Assembly (NCBI RefSeq): GCF_031921685.1
Contig: NZ_JAPDHU010000002.1
Coordinates: 930,001-994,000, forward strand
DNA length: 64,000 bases
Source: Terripilifer sp031921685
GTDB lineage: Bacteria; Pseudomonadota; Alphaproteobacteria; Rhizobiales; Beijerinckiaceae
Reading direction: 5' to 3'
Part shown: one piece after another, positions 63,937 through 64,000 of the stretch
Position numbering within the stretch: position 1 is the stretch's first letter
How the letters are laid out: each line of letters begins with the position of its first letter
Notes under the pieces: model-generated
Told to the model about the DNA's origin: nothing
The model's database searches: none
The model's input: the letters and a program-made list of their open reading frames with translations, nothing else
Made by a program: the position numbers and the translations under genes

Positions 63937-64000
63937 TACCGAGACGGCATCGGCAGAGAAAAACTGATATCTTCCTAGCGCGATCCGCCTTGATACCCTG

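Overview
The window is GC-rich and very gene-dense. It looks like chromosome from an alphaproteobacterium of the Hyphomicrobiales (Rhizobiales) type. The best evidence is at the right end: a fused ispDF gene faces away from a dusB-ntrB-ntrC-ntrY-ntrX-hfq-hflX block, an arrangement characteristic of these bacteria. Tripartite tricarboxylate transporter parts, NMT1/THI5-like ABC binding proteins and a rhizobial-style heme locus fit the same group. The genus cannot be told from the sequence alone. I saw no tRNA, rRNA, CRISPR array, transposase or integrase.

Layout. 1-7.0 kb: the end of a TctC-type binding protein, then on the minus strand a small membrane protein, an alpha/beta hydrolase, a CaiB-family CoA transferase, an enolase-superfamily enzyme, a secreted LVIVD protein with a small secreted partner, and a GntR/FCD regulator. 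7.2-9 kb: a ThDP-dependent enzyme. 9.1-31.9 kb: three successive catabolic modules that each combine hydrolytic or oxidative enzymes with a private ABC importer. Module 1 (10.1-15.5 kb) has an SDR, an allantoinase/hydantoinase-like cyclic amidase, an NMT1-type importer and a DUF3830 protein. Module 2 (20.1-26.1 kb) has a creatininase-family amidase, an FAD oxidase, a second NMT1-type importer and a 2-oxoglutarate/Fe dioxygenase-like enzyme. Module 3 (26.4-31.9 kb) has a flavoprotein, an AllA-like ureidoglycolate lyase, an amidohydrolase and a polar amino-acid-type importer, and lies behind a textbook sigma-54 promoter. Between modules 1 and 2 are a LivK-type binding protein, an aldehyde dehydrogenase, a RidA protein and a LysR regulator. 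The gene content suggests scavenging of nitrogen-containing cyclic amides or purine-like compounds; the real substrates are not known.

32-35 kb holds an acetyltransferase, an MFS transporter and a second IPNS-like oxygenase. 35.1-41.2 kb is a complete heme uptake and use locus: hmuTUV on the minus strand, and divergently a TonB receptor, an IsdG-like heme-degrading enzyme and HutX. hmuU appears to carry a one-base frameshift near its start. 41.1-44.9 kb carries a methyltransferase and a tctCBA transporter. 45.5-53.2 kb carries a double cold-shock-domain protein with a strong terminator, mazG, a small membrane protein, and a cecR-ybhGFSR-like efflux operon preceded by a perfect 24-bp palindrome. 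53.2-63.9 kb is the housekeeping block.

The observations most worth following are the sigma-54 promoter plus terminator in the 26.1-26.4 kb gap, the probable hmuU frameshift, a 120-base patch of about 27% GC inside ispDF, and the 24-bp palindrome in front of the TetR gene.
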